Position numbers and translations under genes: made by a program. Positions 62,101 to 64,000 of a DNA stretch of 64,000 bases are shown here, piece after piece (position 1 is the stretch's first letter; every line of letters starts with the position of its first letter). The stretch lies in contig SMMW01000549.1 in NCBI GenBank assembly GCA_004794655.1, positions 744,001 through 808,000 of the forward strand. Direction: 5' to 3'. This DNA comes from Marisa cornuarietis. Lineage: Eukaryota > Mollusca > Gastropoda > Architaenioglossa > Ampullariidae. The notes below the pieces were generated by a model. That model saw nothing but the letters and a program-made list of their open reading frames with translations. It did not search any database and was not told the origin of the DNA.

Positions 62101-63757
62101 TAGAGAGAAAGAGAAGACTTGCCTTTGTTGACGTCAGAGGCGGACTGGTGCTTCTCGGCCCTGTGGCGTCTGACGAAAATGGCGGGAGGGGTGGACGGGT
62201 AGAAGAATAAGATGAAGGCGATGGCGACGGCGGCTGTTGAGTCACTGACCATACTGCGGTTGAAACAAACGATTCCTAGTTTGTATGTTTCTAACGGTAG
62301 ATTTTGAAGGTACTTATAACTAATAGGTTACATACACACATGCGTATGTGTTTATACAAGCATATAAATTATAACAATAATAATATAAATCATGCATACA
62401 AGTACACATGCACACGTGACAGCCACAGTTCTTTTTTTAATTGATTAGCTGAGATTTTCCTGTCCCCCATTCAAAGTGGGAAAACAACTGCCCAACTTAC
62501 AAACCGCGCTACAGAAAGACGTGTAGCTACAAACCCAGAATGAAAGGCATCTCCCCAGCCTCCGACTCCGCCCACGTCACGAGTCAGCCACAGCAAGACG
62601 AGAGCGACGAACCAGAACATCAAAGAACCTTCGGCAAAGCTGACAACAGTCAACCAAGTAGTTATGTTCATGGTGTGACAGTACTCAGAGGAACCACGGA
62701 AAGACAGATCAGCAAGCAGGCTTTGGGCCGTTCAAGTTTAATCATTATCAAAAAAGAAATGAAGCTCAGGGTTAATGGGAAGTTAACAGAATGAATATAC
62801 AGCTGTTATTGGTATGTTATAAAAAAAACCGTGCAGTGAACTTTTATTGTTTTTAAGAAACACACATGGATTGGCTTAAATTCGTACTTAGGGCCTCTTT
62901 CTGGAGTATTTGAAAGCCAGCTTAACGTGCAAGTCAGTAGGTAAAGGGCATTTGATAATCCTCCATCCTGATCTGGCTAATGATGTTTATCCTATAGCAC
63001 GCGCGTGTGTGTGTGTGCGTGTGTGTGTGTGTAAAAGAGAGACAGGAGGTAGGGAAAGAGAGGCGAATCCAAAACAGCGAACAGATCAAGAAAGAGAAAC
63101 GGTCCATCAAGCAAACTGTCCTCACATTCACCTAATTGGCCCGAGATTTTCATATTCACTCCTGATGATGGCTTTCACCCGTTTGCTTTGGTCCTCATCA
63201 TCGATGCCTGCCTGTCGTCTGCTGCAGCATACAGATTTCCTGTGGACACGACACGAGTTTGGGCATGGTCCTGTTATTTAAGGTCAAAAGTGAGAGTGTA
63301 ATTTAGGTGGTGACCAGACAGAAGTCCAGGTACGTGCATCAAACCCTGATTAATTTTGCTCCTTTCTTTGCATTTTTTGGCACTTTGCATTAAAGTCATT
63401 CGTTTCCTGTTACTATTGTTATTTTGCTGTATTAATAAATTTGTCACCTCGTTTGTAGTCTTTCGTGCACATCGTATTGAGCTTTCACAAGCGGAAATAC
63501 GTTCTGCAAATGTTTATTCTATTATTATTATTAAAGAGAAAGGAGAGAAGGAAAAGTCGACTTTACCTGAAGCCTAGAAATACTAACTGTAGCCAAAGCC
63601 AGCAGATGACCAGCATGCAGGTTGAAAGTGGAAGGCCAAAGCCCATCCACGTGGCAAAGTTGATAGGGGACTTGATGCCGTACTCCGCAAACAATCTGTA
63701 ACGAGTTTTCCAAATGGTGTTGGTGCCGTCTTCGACGACTGAGACAGCACTAACAAC

Positions 63758-63795
<38 letters not shown>

Positions 63796-64000
63796 AAGGG
63801 AAAGAGAAAGAAAAAAAATTCTTTCTGCTCTGTACAATACATGTGACTCAGGTAGAGTTCTGGCGCCACCCTTTGACCTTTGGCTATGACAGTTGCGCGC
63901 ACACACACACACACACAATCGCACTTACAAGCTGACACTAATACTCCTCTCAGCCATATAGCTGTGACACGGGCACACAAAAATCCTTACTGCACCTTCT
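59179..64000 (-). CDS. SLC13 (DASS) sodium/carboxylate cotransporter, C-terminal half, partial
   Basis: Exons in coding order: 63991-64000 (continues right), 63695-63567, 63221-63132, 62639-62505, 62253-62123, 61281-61172, 60872-60711, 60074-59937, 59313-59179. Phases agree throughout, giving about 345 residues with stop at 59179-59181. Features in order: a membrane segment (GLPLSTCMLVICWLWLQL), a VKAIIRSEYENLGPI linker, the DSTAAVAIAFILFF helix, the PWGLLLLLGGGYAMARG block, the TTEVTSNSA segment matching the second SNT-type Na+/substrate motif, and SLAFMLPVATPPNA, the family signature. It imports Na+ with di- or tricarboxylates (succinate, citrate) or sulfate across the plasma membrane. SLC13A2, A3 and A5 cannot be separated here. 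The intron after 62123 begins with GC, not GT. The 5' half lies outside the window. Confidence 0.92.
59369..59458. repeat. Small foldback element in last SLC13 intron
   Basis: ACCAATCAAGAAAGTGAACA at 59369 and the inverted TGTTTACTTTGATTGGT ending at 59458 form arms of about 24 bp with one indel/mismatch zone around a loop of about 42 nt. A tiny MITE or a stem-loop in the pre-mRNA are both possible. Confidence 0.55.
61500..61917 (+). repeat. Possible LINE/SINE 3' fragment in SLC13 intron
   Basis: The stretch ends TGGAAAAATGCGCTGTAAAA then ATATTATTAT, similar to the GCGCTATATAAAT-(ATT)n tail at 7553-7632. Upstream sequence has no recognisable protein. Identification rests on the tail only. 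Confidence 0.35.
63000..63032. repeat. (GT)n microsatellite
   Basis: About 33 bp of GT/GC alternation lies near 63000-63032, in the SLC13 intron after the 63132-63221 exon. Confidence 0.85.
63758..63796. repeat. Compound (CT)n-(CA)n microsatellite
   Basis: A CT run passes directly into a CA run between the two most upstream visible SLC13 exons. Open frames across it are artefacts. Confidence 0.9.

Overview
The window is animal nuclear DNA: AT-rich, intron-rich, with GT-AG introns, dinucleotide microsatellites, a eukaryotic tRNA gene and many short transposable-element remnants. The repeat style (RTE-type LINE remnants, tRNA-derived SINEs, many MITEs) and the protein sequences suggest a lophotrochozoan invertebrate, perhaps a gastropod mollusc. 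That assignment is inference and cannot be fixed from sequence alone.

Layout. 1-10.5 kb: no intact gene. It holds microsatellites, a hAT-type MITE, a broken retrocopy of a STRAD-like pseudokinase interrupted by a long-TIR MITE, telomere-like repeats, a SINE and a TA-flanked TIR element. 10.54 kb: tRNA-Glu(UUC). 11.07-14.20 kb (+): four-exon class I SAM-dependent methyltransferase, 268 aa. 14.2-20.8 kb: repeat-bearing spacer or 3' UTR. 20.8-48.6 kb (-): complete 24-exon SGSM1/SGSM2-type RUN-TBC Rab GTPase regulator, 1104 aa. 49.3-57.5 kb (+): complete 15-exon VPS33A, 611 aa, with a second homologous terminal exon. 59.2-64.0 kb (-): C-terminal half of an SLC13 (DASS) Na+/carboxylate cotransporter that runs off the right edge.

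I assembled the exons by hand from reading frame, splice signals, phase continuity and recalled family similarity. All four gene models keep phase across every junction. SGSM and VPS33A are head-to-head with start codons 648 bp apart, suggesting a shared bidirectional promoter. Both products belong to Rab/endolysosomal membrane traffic. VPS33A and SLC13 are tail-to-tail, as are the methyltransferase and SGSM.

Main observations: (1) VPS33A has two tandem, diverged but homologous terminal exons that each complete the SM domain, implying two C-terminal isoforms. (2) A MITE family with 26-bp terminal inverted repeats and 7-bp target duplications is present in three copies, one inside the STRAD-like pseudogene and one containing a perfect 30-bp-arm palindrome. 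(3) A 3.15-kb TIR element that I cannot classify lies inside an SGSM intron. (4) SLC13 has a probable GC-AG intron.
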